Below, piece after piece: positions 7,875 through 16,762 of a stretch of 56,225 bases of DNA. The notes beneath the pieces were generated by a model. The model was not told the DNA's origin and ran no database searches. It saw nothing but the letters and a program-made list of their open reading frames with translations. How positions within the stretch are numbered: the first letter of the stretch is position 1; every line of letters begins with the position of its first letter. Origin of the DNA: Betaproteobacteria bacterium (GTDB taxonomy: Bacteria; Pseudomonadota; Gammaproteobacteria; Burkholderiales; Ga0077523); NCBI GenBank assembly GCA_025350245.1, contig JANXYG010000059.1, positions 1 to 56,225 of the forward strand, given 5' to 3'. Made by a program: the position numbers and the translations under genes.

Positions 7875-10520
7875 ATGCGCGACGCCAATCCCCAGATCAT
7901 CAGCCTCAAGGACTACACCCCGCCCGCCTGGCTCGTCGACGACGTGCTGCTCGATGTCGACATCCTGGCCGATCACGTGCGCATTCACGCAACCAGTCGG
8001 CTACGCCGCAACCCGGCCAGCGCTGATGCCACCGCACCGCTGATGCTCGATGGCGACGACCTGCAACACCGGTCGGTCACGATCGACGGCAAGGCGCCGA
8101 CGCCGGCGGCGCTCACCATCGACGAATCGCACCTGGTCCTGCGCGACCCGCCATCGTCGTTCGTTCTCGAAACGGTGGTCACCATCGACCCGTTCCGCAA
8201 CACCCGGCTGATGGGTTTCTTCCAGTCGAAGGACGGCCTGTTCTCGCAGTGCGAAGCGCAGGGATTCCGCCGCATCACCTGGTTTCCGGACCGTCCCGAC
8301 GTGATGGCACGCTACACCGTGACGTTGCACGCGGACCGCGCCCGATATCCGGCGCTGCTGGCCAATGGCAATCTGATCGCTTCCGGTGAGGAGCCCGGCG
8401 GCCGCCACTGGGCGCGCTGGGAAGATCCGTTCCCCAAGCCGAGCTATCTGTTCGCGATGGTCGCGGCCAGGCTCGATGTACTGGAAGACAACTTCACCAC
8501 GGCATCGGGCCGCAAGGCGCTGCTGCAGGTCTGGGTCGAGCCCGGCAAGCTCGACCAGGCCGACTTCGCCATGGCGGCGCTGAAGAAATCGATGGCGTGG
8601 GATGAGCGCGTGTTCGGCCGCGAACTCGACCTCGACCGCTTCATGATCGTCGCCGTGGGCGACTTCAACGCCGGGGCCATGGAGAACAAGGGCCTCAACA
8701 TCTTCAACACCAAATATGTGCTGGCACGCGCCGACACCGCGACCGATACCGACTACCTCAACATCGACCGGGTGGTGGCGCACGAATACTTCCATAACTG
8801 GACCGGCAACCGCGTCACCTGCCGCGACTGGTTCCAGTTGTCGCTGAAGGAAGGCCTGACGGTGTTCCGCGACCAGGAGTTCGGCGCCGACATGTATTCG
8901 CGCCCGGTGCAGCGCATCCAGGAGGTGCGCAGTCTGCGCGCCATGCAGTTTCCCGAGGACGCCGGGCCGATGGCGCACCCGGTGCGGCCCCAGGCCTATC
9001 TCGAGATCAGCAACTTCTACACGGTCACGGTGTACGAGAAAGGCGCCGAAGTCGTGCGCATGATCCACACGCTGATCGGCGCGGAGAAGTTTCGCGCAGG
9101 CATGGACCTGTACTTCCAGCGCCACGACGGCCAGGCCGTCACCTGCAACGACTTCGCGCAGGCCATGGAAGACGCGGGCGGCGTCGACCTCACGCAGTTT
9201 CGCCGCTGGTACGAGCAGGCGGGCACACCGCATCTCGACGTAGCGACGACCTACGATGCCGGGTCACGGTGCTACACGCTGACCGTGAGACAGTCGTGCG
9301 CGCCCACGCCCGATCAGCCGCAGAAGCTGCCGTTTCACATCCCGCTTGCCGTCGGGCTGGTCGGGCCGGACGGCGCCGATCTGCCGTTGCGGCTTGCGGG
9401 GGAGACCGCAGCGCTCGGCACCACGCGCGTTCTGTCGATCACCGAACCGGAGCAGCGCTTTGTCTTCGAGGACGTCGCCGTGGCGCCCGTGCCGTCGCTG
9501 CTGCGCGGCTTTTCGGCGCCGGTGATCCTGGAGTATCCATTCGACGACAACGCCCTCACCCATCTGATGGCGCACGACAGCGACGCATTCAACCGTTGGG
9601 AGGCGGGACAGCGCCTCGCGCTCGGATTGCTGTTGCGCGGCGTCGAAGCGCACGCGGCGGGCACGAGCTTCACCGTGCCGCAAAGCTATATCGACGCCTT
9701 CGGTCGCGTGCTTGCCGACGCCGGCGCGGATCCCGCCTTCGCCGCCGAGGCGCTGTCGCTGCCGTCGGAATCCTATGTGGGCGAGCAGATGGCGGTCGTG
9801 GATCCGGATGCGATCCATGCCGTGACGCTTCAGGTGATGCGGACACTGGCAGCGGCGCTGGGCACCAGGCTGCTCGACACGTATCGCGCGATGGCCGTGC
9901 CCGGAAGCTACAGCCCGGACGCCGCACCCGCCGGCCGACGCGCGTTGCGCAACCTCTGCCTGGGCTATCTGATGGAACTCGACGACCCCGGGATCCGCGC
10001 CATATGCCTGGGCCAGTTCCAGGGCGCGGACAACATGACCGACACCATGGCAGCGTTGAAGCTGCTGGCGAATGCCGATGGCCCCGAGCGAGCGCCAGCG
10101 CTCGCGCAGTTCCACGCCCGCTGGAAGCACGAGGCGCTGGTGCTCGACAAGTGGTTCACCGTCCAGGCCACGTCGCGCCTGCCGGCGACGCTCGACGAGG
10201 TCAGGCGCCTGATCGTCCACCCCGACTTCGATCTGCGAAATCCGAACCGGGTGCGCGCCGTGGTCAGTGCGTTCGCACACGCCAACCCGGTGCGCTTTCA
10301 TGCCGCGGACGGTGGCGGCTACGCCTTCGTGGCCGATCAGGTGGTGAAGCTCGACTCGCTCAATCCGCAGGTGGCGTCACGGCTGGCCCGAGCCTTCGAC
10401 CGCTGGCGCAAGTTCGACGCCGGACGCCAAGGCCGCTCGCGCGCTGCGCTGGAGCGGATCCAGCAGCACCCGGCCTTGTCGCGCGATGTCACCGAAGTGG
10501 TGACGCGCGCCCTGGCCTGA
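7875..10520 (+). CDS. pepN: Aminopeptidase N (M1 zinc metallopeptidase)
   Basis: The 881-residue product matches full-length bacterial PepN. GAMENKGLN (about residue 266) is the exopeptidase GxMEN motif. HEYFHNW (about 302) with a Glu 18 residues after the second His (LKEGLT) gives the HExxH-x18-E zinc site. The C-terminal helical domain is complete and ends at DVTEVVTRALA. It is a cytoplasmic enzyme removing N-terminal residues from peptides during protein turnover. The start follows GGAACC at a usable distance. The gene is convergent with the thioesterase gene, with only 27 bases between the stops. Confidence 0.96.
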   Translation: MRDANPQIISLKDYTPPAWLVDDVLLDVDILADHVRIHATSRLRRNPASADATAPLMLDGDDLQHRSVTIDGKAPTPAALTIDESHLVLRDPPSSFVLETVVTIDPFRNTRLMGFFQSKDGLFSQCEAQGFRRITWFPDRPDVMARYTVTLHADRARYPALLANGNLIASGEEPGGRHWARWEDPFPKPSYLFAMVAARLDVLEDNFTTASGRKALLQVWVEPGKLDQADFAMAALKKSMAWDERVFGRELDLDRFMIVAVGDFNAGAMENKGLNIFNTKYVLARADTATDTDYLNIDRVVAHEYFHNWTGNRVTCRDWFQLSLKEGLTVFRDQEFGADMYSRPVQRIQEVRSLRAMQFPEDAGPMAHPVRPQAYLEISNFYTVTVYEKGAEVVRMIHTLIGAEKFRAGMDLYFQRHDGQAVTCNDFAQAMEDAGGVDLTQFRRWYEQAGTPHLDVATTYDAGSRCYTLTVRQSCAPTPDQPQKLPFHIPLAVGLVGPDGADLPLRLAGETAALGTTRVLSITEPEQRFVFEDVAVAPVPSLLRGFSAPVILEYPFDDNALTHLMAHDSDAFNRWEAGQRLALGLLLRGVEAHAAGTSFTVPQSYIDAFGRVLADAGADPAFAAEALSLPSESYVGEQMAVVDPDAIHAVTLQVMRTLAAALGTRLLDTYRAMAVPGSYSPDAAPAGRRALRNLCLGYLMELDDPGIRAICLGQFQGADNMTDTMAALKLLANADGPERAPALAQFHARWKHEALVLDKWFTVQATSRLPATLDEVRRLIVHPDFDLRNPNRVRAVVSAFAHANPVRFHAADGGGYAFVADQVVKLDSLNPQVASRLARAFDRWRKFDAGRQGRSRAALERIQQHPALSRDVTEVVTRALA

Positions 10521-10547
10521 GCCACGCAGGTCGCGTACCGAGGCGGG

Positions 10548-10955
10548 TCAGACTCGAGCGGCCTTCGACGCGACCTTGGCGAGGAACCGGTCGCGGTCGA
10601 TGATCACCCGCTCGTGGATGCCTTCGCCGATGCGTTCGCGGGCGTCTTCGGCCCATACCTCGAAGGTCAGCAATCGCCCGTCGACCTTGATCAACCGGGA
10701 ATAGGCGTCGATGCGCACACCCGGCGGCGTGGCCGCGATGTGCCGCATGTCGATGTGCGTGCCCACGGTGGTGCGTTCGCTGCCCACCAGCGACTCGACC
10801 GAACTGCCGGCGGCTTTCTCCATCAGCACGATCATCGATGCGGTGGCGAGCACTTCGACCGAACCGCTGCCGACGAACGTGGCGGTGTGCGCCGCGCCGA
10901 CCAGCATGTCGGCGTGACCCTCGATGCCTGCCTCCAGCAGCGAGTTGCCGCTCAT
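10548..10955 (-). CDS. FlK-like hotdog-fold thioesterase family protein
   Basis: A 135-residue single hotdog domain. GSVEVLATASMIVLMEKAA and the later THIDMRHIAATPPG supply Thr, Glu and His in the arrangement of fluoroacetyl-CoA thioesterase FlK and its many relatives. It probably hydrolyses a short acyl-CoA or acts in acyl-CoA housekeeping; fluoroacetate resistance should not be assumed. The start at 10955 is preceded by AGAGGG and is preferred to a longer frame reaching 11294 that has no homology. The upstream neighbour on the same strand encodes a branched-chain-type solute-binding protein and ends 25 bases before this start, so the two may be cotranscribed. Confidence 0.85.
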   Translation of the reverse strand: MSGNSLLEAGIEGHADMLVGAAHTATFVGSGSVEVLATASMIVLMEKAAGSSVESLVGSERTTVGTHIDMRHIAATPPGVRIDAYSRLIKVDGRLLTFEVWAEDARERIGEGIHERVIIDRDRFLAKVASKAARV

Positions 10956-10980
10956 CGCAAGCCCTCTTGAAACCCTGGCG

Positions 10981-12105
10981 TCATCTTGCCTCCGGTGTGA
11001 ACTCGATGTGCCTGATGAAAGCGAGCCTGCCCTGTTCGTTGCGCACGATGCTGTAGCCATGCAGGCCGTCGCCATTGGCGTCGAAGTCGTAGGTGCCGCC
11101 GACACCCTTGAGCCCGCGGGTCGCGAGCAACGCCTTGCGGACCGCTGCTGGCTCGAGGCTGCCGGCCTGGTCGACGGCATTCTTGAGCAGATGCAGCGCC
11201 GCGTACGACCATGCCGAGTACAGATCGGCGTTGAAGGTGTATCTGGCCTTGAACTTGGTCGCGAACGCCTTGCTCTCCCGGTTGGCGTCGGCAAAGAAGT
11301 CGGTCACGACATAGGTGCCCCACAGTGCGTCGCCGGCGAGCTTGAGCGCGGTCTCGGTGGCGAGCGAGGTCGACCCGATCCAGGGCACGTCGACCCCCAA
11401 CTGTCGCATCTGCTTGGCGAAGATCCCGACGTCCGGAGAGTTGCTCATGTAGCTGCCGACGATGTCGGCGCCGGATTTCCGGATCGCCAGCACCACCGCG
11501 GTGAAATCCTGCTGGTTGCTGGTGTAGCCCTGCACCAGCACCGGCTCGATGCCCTGTGCCTTGAGTGCATCGACCAGCGCATTCTTGCCGTTGCTGCCGA
11601 AGGTATCGGTCGCATGCACGATCGCCCACTTGCGCTTCTCCAGCGACTTGACGCCGAACTCGGCCATCACCCGCGAGGAATAGAGGTCGTTGGGGCGGAC
11701 CCGGAAGATCCACGGATTGTTGACCCGGGTGAGCGTCGGGTCGCTGCCGCCGATGATGGCGGGCAGACGCGCCTTGGCGATCGTGGGCGACGCCGCCTGC
11801 ACCTGGGTGCTGCGCAGGGGACCGATGACGGCAGCCACCTTCTGGTCGACCAGCTTGGAGTAGGCCAGCACCGTGCCGGGGTTGGTGCTCTGGTTGTCTT
11901 CGACCACCAGTTCGACCGGTCGCCCGAGGATGCCGCCGGCGGCGTTGATCTCGTCCACCGCCAGCCTTGCACCGTTCAACGTCAATACGCCGGCTTCCGC
12001 CTGCGGACCGGTGGTTTCATCCACCAGGCCGATGCGGACCGGCTCCGCCGCGAGTGCCGAACCGACCACTGCCAAGGCAATAGCGCCGACCAGATGCAGG
12101 AACAT
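10981..12105 (-). CDS. Branched-chain amino acid-type ABC transporter substrate-binding protein
   Basis: A 374-residue periplasmic binding protein with a Sec signal peptide (MFLHLVGAIALAVVGSALA) and a type I periplasmic fold of the LivJ/LivK class. The family block DEINAAGGILGRPVEL near the N-terminus is diagnostic. The start at 12105 follows GGAGG. No permease or ATPase gene is adjacent; its only close partner is the thioesterase gene downstream. It is an orphan binding protein, as is common in betaproteobacteria, and may serve a distant transporter. The ligand cannot be inferred. Confidence 0.9.
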   Translation of the reverse strand: MFLHLVGAIALAVVGSALAAEPVRIGLVDETTGPQAEAGVLTLNGARLAVDEINAAGGILGRPVELVVEDNQSTNPGTVLAYSKLVDQKVAAVIGPLRSTQVQAASPTIAKARLPAIIGGSDPTLTRVNNPWIFRVRPNDLYSSRVMAEFGVKSLEKRKWAIVHATDTFGSNGKNALVDALKAQGIEPVLVQGYTSNQQDFTAVVLAIRKSGADIVGSYMSNSPDVGIFAKQMRQLGVDVPWIGSTSLATETALKLAGDALWGTYVVTDFFADANRESKAFATKFKARYTFNADLYSAWSYAALHLLKNAVDQAGSLEPAAVRKALLATRGLKGVGGTYDFDANGDGLHGYSIVRNEQGRLAFIRHIEFTPEAR

Positions 12106-12414
12106 GTGAGCCTCCGTTGCGTCGTGTGGACCTCGAACGAGTCCATCATCCGCTAGCATGACGCCGGGATCACCACATTGGAAGCCGTCGTTGCCGATCG
12201 ACGCCCGATCGGCAGTTTCGACGACCACCCGGAGCGATGACCAATCAATCCATTGCCGCCGATCTGTGGCGCGGCGGAACCGGGGGTGCGACCGCGCCGT
12301 GCCAGGGTGCATTCCACGAGTAGGCATATCCATCTGCCGGGGTAGCCGTGAGTTGGCATTCGCGACCCGTCGGCATAGCATCGCGCCACCCGATGACCCT
12401 GAGGATTCCCCGTC
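12106..12414. other. Divergent intergenic region, no gene seen
   Basis: These 309 bases separate two divergent solute-binding protein genes and must hold both promoters. I see no credible short coding frame, no recognisable operator and no terminator hairpin. Confidence 0.5.
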
Positions 12415-13149
12415 ATGTCCTGTCGTGCCCTGCTCATGCTGCTGGTTTGCGCCCCGTTCACCGCCACCGCCACGACCTTCATCGCCGATGACAATCCACC
12501 GTTCAACTACGCCGAGGGGGCCACGGTCAGCGGGCTGTCGACCGATCTCATCACCGAGATGGCGAAGCGGGCGGAGATACCGGCCAGCTTCGAGATCGTC
12601 AAATGGGGCGACGGCTACGCCAGGGCGCAGAAGGATCGCGACACCTGCCTGTATTCGACGGCGCGCCTGAACAATCGCGAGCGATTGTTCTTCTGGGTGG
12701 GGCCGCTCGGCGTCAACCGCTGGGCCGTGTTCGGCCGGCAGGATTTCGGCGCCAAGATCAATCGCATCGAGGATCTGCGCAGCTATCGCATCGGTGGCGT
12801 CGTCAACGATCCCAAGCTGGAACTGCTCGCGCAGTTCGCGGTGACCAGCATCCGGGCGGTGGCCGACGACAAGATGAATCCGCCGCGCCTGAACCTGCCG
12901 AAAGACGATCCGGCCGGTATCGATCTATGGATCACCAGCGCCTACACCGCGCAGAAGGCCTCGCGCGAGGTCGGCGGTCCGAAGCTGAAGCAGGTGCTGG
13001 TGGCGCAGGAGCTCAAGCTCTACCTCGCCTGCAGCACCTCGACGTCGCGCGCCACCGTCAAGGCCTTGCAGGCCTCGCTCGATGCGATGACCAAGGATGG
13101 CGCAGTGAAGCGGATCACGGCCTTCCACATCGCCAAGTTCGCCCGGTAG
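12415..13149 (+). CDS. Periplasmic solute-binding family 3 protein
   Basis: A 244-residue secreted protein with signal peptide MSCRALLMLLVCAPFTATA. The mature part looks like bacterial extracellular solute-binding protein family 3 (FIADDNPPFNY near the N-terminus; STDLITEMAKRAEIPASFEIV). Similar stand-alone proteins are annotated as amino-acid-type binding proteins or transporter substrate-binding domain proteins and often lack cognate ABC genes, as here. The region IGGVVNDPKLELLAQF forms the second lobe. Ligand and partner are unknown. It is convergent with the pseudopilin genes. Confidence 0.82.
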   Translation: MSCRALLMLLVCAPFTATATTFIADDNPPFNYAEGATVSGLSTDLITEMAKRAEIPASFEIVKWGDGYARAQKDRDTCLYSTARLNNRERLFFWVGPLGVNRWAVFGRQDFGAKINRIEDLRSYRIGGVVNDPKLELLAQFAVTSIRAVADDKMNPPRLNLPKDDPAGIDLWITSAYTAQKASREVGGPKLKQVLVAQELKLYLACSTSTSRATVKALQASLDAMTKDGAVKRITAFHIAKFAR

Positions 13150-13155
13150 CGACCT

Positions 13156-13677
13156 TCAACCGCCCTCGCTCGGCGGAGCCACGATGGCGCGCGGCACTAT
13201 CGTCATCGGATCGGCCCGGAACACCCGGTCGGCATAGCGCGCAACCGCGGCCAGCCCCGGATCGTCGGGCCAGTAGCCATCCGGCTTGCGCGGATGCTGC
13301 AATGACAATGAATGGATGCCCACGATGCGGCCGTTCGCATCCTGCTCGATGCCCCACTGTGCCTTGCCGGTCACCGGGTCGGAATACGCCCGGCGCAGAT
13401 GCCGGAGGGGCGGGTCCACGCGCCGGTCGAGCAGCAGGTCACCGATGCTGCCGGGGGCGGGCGGCTGCCCGGGCAGCGTGAACCCGCGATAGCTGGTCAG
13501 CGCGCGGGTGAACTCGCGCCCGACCCAGATCAGATCGCGTTCGCGATCCCGCACCAGTTCGGCCTCCCACAGGCGGGTGAGCGCGGCGACCATCACCGCC
13601 ACGGCGAAGCCCAGCATGACCACGGCCATCAGGTAGAAACCGCCCTGCGACCGCGTGCCGTTCGACCGCGTCACCAT
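13156..13677 (-). CDS. Type II secretion/type IV pilus pseudopilin-like protein
   Basis: A 173-residue protein with a short positively charged leader ending QGGFYLM, then a hydrophobic helix (AVVMLGFAVAVMVAALTRLWEAELVRDRERDL). This is the layout of a prepilin, although the residue after Gly-Phe departs from the usual GFTL. The C-terminal region has YSDPVTGKAQWGI, which resembles the conserved segment of secretion pseudopilins that precedes the calcium-loop region. Its start ATG overlaps the stop of the upstream GspG-like gene by 7 bases, so the pair is translationally coupled. No other secretion genes lie nearby. Confidence 0.7.
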   Translation of the reverse strand: MVTRSNGTRSQGGFYLMAVVMLGFAVAVMVAALTRLWEAELVRDRERDLIWVGREFTRALTSYRGFTLPGQPPAPGSIGDLLLDRRVDPPLRHLRRAYSDPVTGKAQWGIEQDANGRIVGIHSLSLQHPRKPDGYWPDDPGLAAVARYADRVFRADPMTIVPRAIVAPPSEGG

Positions 13678-14153
13678 CGGCTGTAGGGGATACCGTTGCT
13701 GCCGATCCCGGTCGAACGCGAATGGACATCGTAGACATCGGACCCCGCCGCCGGCCGATCGGCGTCGGAGGTGGAACTGCGCAGGCCCCAGGTTTCGTCG
13801 GGCGGGGTGGCATCATTGCGAAAAAATGGATCGCGCGGAATGCGCCGCAGGAAGTAGAGACGGCGCCCGCCACTGTCCAGGGCATCCGGAACCCCGGTGA
13901 CCAGCACGGCAAGGGTCGGTGGATAGGCCGTCTGCCCGGGCAGCCTCGGGATGCGTCCCTGATTGCCGGCATCCCGATAGTCGTCGACCGCCTGACGAAT
14001 CTGGCGCAGAGCGGTGCGTAGTTCGGCCTCCTTGCCGCGCTGGATCGCGGTGACGATCATCGGCGTGACCAGGGCCGCGAGCAGGACCACGACGCCGAGC
14101 GTGACCATGATCTCGACCAGGGTGAAACCGCGGATGCGGCGGGTGGCGGACAT
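13671..14153 (-). CDS. GspG-like major pseudopilin
   Basis: The 160-residue product has a classical type III signal: a basic leader MSATRRIRG cut before FTLVEIMVTLGVVVLLAALVTPMI, with the +5 Glu. The globular part (LRTALRQIRQAVDDYRD, LYFLRRIPRDPFF and ETWGLRSS) matches the GspG/PulG core family. The start at 14153 gives the shortest leader; a longer in-frame start at 14240 would place about 30 extra residues before it and is not credible. It is the first gene of a two-gene unit with the overlapping pseudopilin-like gene. Isolated GspG-like pairs occur widely in betaproteobacteria and presumably use the main pilus or secretion machinery. Confidence 0.82.
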   Translation of the reverse strand: MSATRRIRGFTLVEIMVTLGVVVLLAALVTPMIVTAIQRGKEAELRTALRQIRQAVDDYRDAGNQGRIPRLPGQTAYPPTLAVLVTGVPDALDSGGRRLYFLRRIPRDPFFRNDATPPDETWGLRSSTSDADRPAAGSDVYDVHSRSTGIGSNGIPYSRW

Positions 14154-14251
14154 GGGGGGATTATCGGCGCCGCGCAGCGGTCGGCACAGGGCGCTGCTCG
14201 GGTGCAGCCTATACTTCCCGATCCCGTCCCCTACTATCAACAGACCGCCCG

Positions 14252-15232
14252 ATGGATTACATCAATCTCGGTGCCACCGGCACCAAAGTCTCTCGCATCT
14301 GCCTTGGCTGCATGACCTATGGCTCGTCGAAGTGGCGCGACTGGGTGCTCGAAGATACCGCCGCCCAGCCGTTCCTGAAGCGCGCCCTCGAACTGGGCAT
14401 CAACTTCTTCGACACCGCCGACGTGTATTCGCTGGGTGAGAGCGAAGCCGTGCTCGGGCGGGCGCTGAAAGCATTCGGGCCGGGGCGCGACCAGGTGGTG
14501 ATCGCAACCAAGGTCTGCCAGCCCATGGGCGACGACCCGAACGCCCGCGGGCTGTCGCGCAAGCACATCATGCATTCCATCGACGCTTCGCTGCGGCGGC
14601 TCCAGACCGATTACGTCGACCTGTACCAGATCCATCGCTTCGATCCGTGGACGCCGATCGAGGAGACCATGGCGGCACTCGATGACGTCGTGCGCGCTGG
14701 CAAGGCGCTCTACATCGGCGCGTCCAGCATGTACGCGTGGCAGTTCGCCAAGATGCAGGAAACCGCACGCCGCAATGGCGGCGCCCGATTCGTGACCATG
14801 CAGAACCATTACAACCTCGTCTATCGCGAGGAGGAGCGCGAGATGATCCCGCTGTGCCTCGACCAGGGGGTAGGGTTGATTCCGTGGAGCCCGCTCGCAC
14901 GCGGATTCCTGGCGGGCAACCGTTCGAAGGAAGCGCGCGGCGAGACCACCCGGGCGAAGAGCGACGACTTTGCCCACCGGATGTACTACCAGGACAGCGA
15001 CTTCGCCGTCGTCGCCCGGGTCGGCGAGATCGCCAGGCAGCGCGGCGTCCCGAATGCCCAGGTGGCGCTGGCGTGGTTGCTGCATCAACCCGGCGTGACC
15101 TCGCCCATCATCGGCGCGAGCCGTATGCAGCATCTCGAAGACGCGATCGCCGCACTGGCGGTGAAGCTCACCGACGAGGAACTCAAGACCTTGGCGGACG
15201 CCTACCGACCGCATCCGATCCTGGGGCATTAG
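14252..15232 (+). CDS. Aldo/keto reductase
   Basis: A 326-residue (beta/alpha)8 NADPH-dependent oxidoreductase. The catalytic tetrad is visible: Asp and Tyr in FFDTADVYSLGESE (residues about 49-61), Lys in VVIATKVCQP (about 87) and His in DLYQIHRFD (about 127). The C-terminal cofactor block SPIIGASRMQHLEDAI is also present. It is of the YajO/Tas-like class that reduces aldehydes and ketones; the in vivo substrate is unknown. It is transcribed away from the pseudopilin pair across a 98-base gap and followed by GC-rich tandem repeats. Confidence 0.93.
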   Translation: MDYINLGATGTKVSRICLGCMTYGSSKWRDWVLEDTAAQPFLKRALELGINFFDTADVYSLGESEAVLGRALKAFGPGRDQVVIATKVCQPMGDDPNARGLSRKHIMHSIDASLRRLQTDYVDLYQIHRFDPWTPIEETMAALDDVVRAGKALYIGASSMYAWQFAKMQETARRNGGARFVTMQNHYNLVYREEEREMIPLCLDQGVGLIPWSPLARGFLAGNRSKEARGETTRAKSDDFAHRMYYQDSDFAVVARVGEIARQRGVPNAQVALAWLLHQPGVTSPIIGASRMQHLEDAIAALAVKLTDEELKTLADAYRPHPILGH

Positions 15233-15240
15233 GTCCACCC

Positions 15241-15557
15241 CCAGGCTGCGCTGCGCTGGAGTTGACGCCCACCCCCAGGCTGCGCTGCGCTTCGCCTTCC
15301 CCCTCGAGGGGGCGCAGCGTCCTCGGGGGACCCTGTGGGCGCTGCCCTTTCGCTCGAGAGCGTCCTTCGTTCAGCACTCCAGGCTGCGCTGCGCTTCGCC
15401 TTCCCCCAAGGGGGCGCAGCGTCCTCGGGGGACCCTGTGGGCGCTGCCCTTTCGCTCGAGAGCGTCCTTCGTTCAGCACCCCAGGCTGCGCTGCGCTTCG
15501 CCTTCCCCCAAGGGGGCGCAGCGTCCTCGGGGGACCCTGTGGGCGCTGGCGCCCGGC
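15241..15557. repeat. Tandem array of about 102-bp GC-rich repeats
   Basis: Unit starts (CCAGGCTGCGCTGCGC) are at 15241 (short partial copy), 15275 (104 bp), 15379 (102 bp) and 15481 (77 bp, truncated). Each full unit holds a hairpin with GCTGCGC pairing GCGCAGC and an inner CCCCC/GGGGG pair. The copies are nearly identical and begin 9 bases after the aldo/keto reductase stop. Related units lie at 17563-17760 and 20648-20765. Confidence 0.85.
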
Positions 15558-15603
15558 GGGCTGCTAGAATCGGGGCTTACCGTATCGCACGAAGGAGATC
15601 GTC

Positions 15604-15735
15604 ATGACCGGAGTTCTGCTGCTTGGAGGGCCATTGCTGGTGATCGTCGGATGCCTGTTCTGGGTGCTGTCGCTTGCCAACGAGCAGGCCAAGGTCAACG
15701 CGGAGATCTGGAAGCGCCACGGCGTCGACCAGTGA
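15604..15735 (+). CDS. Small single-pass membrane protein of unknown function
   Basis: A 43-residue protein that starts with ATG at 15604, 7 bases after a strong AAGGAG. A hydrophobic N-terminal segment (VLLLGGPLLVIVGCLFWVLSLA) is followed by a charged tail (NEQAKVNAEIWKRHGVDQ). Codon use is like that of neighbouring genes. It sits just upstream of the broken cytochrome bd genes and is closed by a strong terminator 13 bases after its stop. It is unlike CydX in sequence and position. I do not recognise a family. Confidence 0.6.
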   Translation: MTGVLLLGGPLLVIVGCLFWVLSLANEQAKVNAEIWKRHGVDQ

Positions 15736-15748
15736 TGCCATCGGCGGA

Positions 15749-15789
15749 GACAACAAAAAGCCCGATCGCGTATCGGGCTTTTTGTTGTC
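15749..15789. terminator. Strong bidirectional intrinsic terminator
   Basis: A perfect 18-bp inverted repeat (15749-15766 with 15772-15789) and a 5-base loop, with an A-tract on the left arm and a T-tract on the right. It terminates the small membrane protein gene and insulates the region before the cydA remnant. Confidence 0.92.
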
Positions 15790-15874
15790 TCCTCGACCTT
15801 GGTGACCTGCCGGAACCGGCAATGTATCCGGCGGTCGATCGAGGGCGGGAATCAACCCGCGAGGAGCCCGAACA

Positions 15875-16705
15875 ATGCTGTCTGATCCGCTGATCCTGGC
15901 CCGGGCGCAATTCGGGCTCAACATCGGCTTCCATATCCTGTTCCCGACCATCAGCATCGGCCTAGCCTGGGTGCTGTTGTGCCTGCGCCTGAAGGCCTCG
16001 GACGCGTCGGCAACTTGGGTGGCGGGGGCCTACCGCCTGTGGGTCAAGATCTTCGCCCTCACCTTTGCGCTCGGGGTGGTATCGGGCATCACCATGAGCT
16101 TCCAGTTCGGTACCAACTGGCCCGGTTTCATGGAGAAAGTCGGCAACATCGCCGGCCCGCTACTCGGCTACGAGGTACTCACGGCGTTCTTCCTTGAAGC
16201 GACCTTCCTCGGCGTGATGCTGTTCGGACGTGATCGCGTGCCGCCATGGCGGCATACCCTGTCCGGTTTCCTGGTGGCCGGGATTTCGGCCTTCCAGTTG
16301 CTGCACAACCCCGCGGCCGACGGACCCCGGCGGCTGCTGCGCGCGGGCGTGTTCACAGCTGCACTGCTGGCACCGATCCAGATCGTGGTCGGCGACTTCC
16401 ACGGCCTCAATACCCTGGAGCATCAACCGGCGAAGATCGCCGCCATCGAAGGCATCTGGAACACCGAGCGCGGCGCGCCGCTGTTGCTGTTCGCGGTGCC
16501 GAACGCCGCCGAGAAACGCAACGACTTCGCCATCGGCATCCCGGGCGGGGCGAGCCTGATTCTCACCCACGATGCCAACGGTGAAATCAGGGGGCTGAAC
16601 GAGTTCGCCGGCAAGACACCGCCGGTCCTGCCGGTGTTCTTCGCATTTCGCGTGATGGTTGGCATGGGTGTCGCAATGCTGCTGGCGTCGTGGCTGGGAA
16701 GCTGA
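15875..16705 (+). pseudogene. cydA: Cytochrome bd (CIO-type) oxidase subunit I remnant
   Basis: The frame starts after GAGGAG and matches the N-terminus of cyanide-insensitive-type cydA: ARAQFGLNIGFHILFPTIS with the haem b595 His, then SGITMSFQFGTNWPGF and GYEVLTAFFLEATFLGVMLFG. After FLVAGISAFQLL the sequence jumps to LLAPIQIVVGDFHGLNTLE. About 60 residues are missing, including the helix with the haem b558 His (family H186) and the SxSWMQTP region. The Q-loop and FRVMVGMG (haem b558 Met) remain. The frame stops at 16705, about 110 residues short of the family C-terminus. With 276 residues instead of about 480 and one axial ligand lost, it cannot be a working oxidase subunit. Confidence 0.85.
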
Positions 16706-16762
16706 TTCCTGCGCCGCCCCGGCGAACCACCGCGCTTCCTGCTGCCGGGGTTTGCCGGCCTC

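Noticed and set aside
15241-15557. Possible CRISPR array
   Set aside because: The units are about 102 bp and directly tandem, without short repeats and unique spacers, and there are no cas genes.
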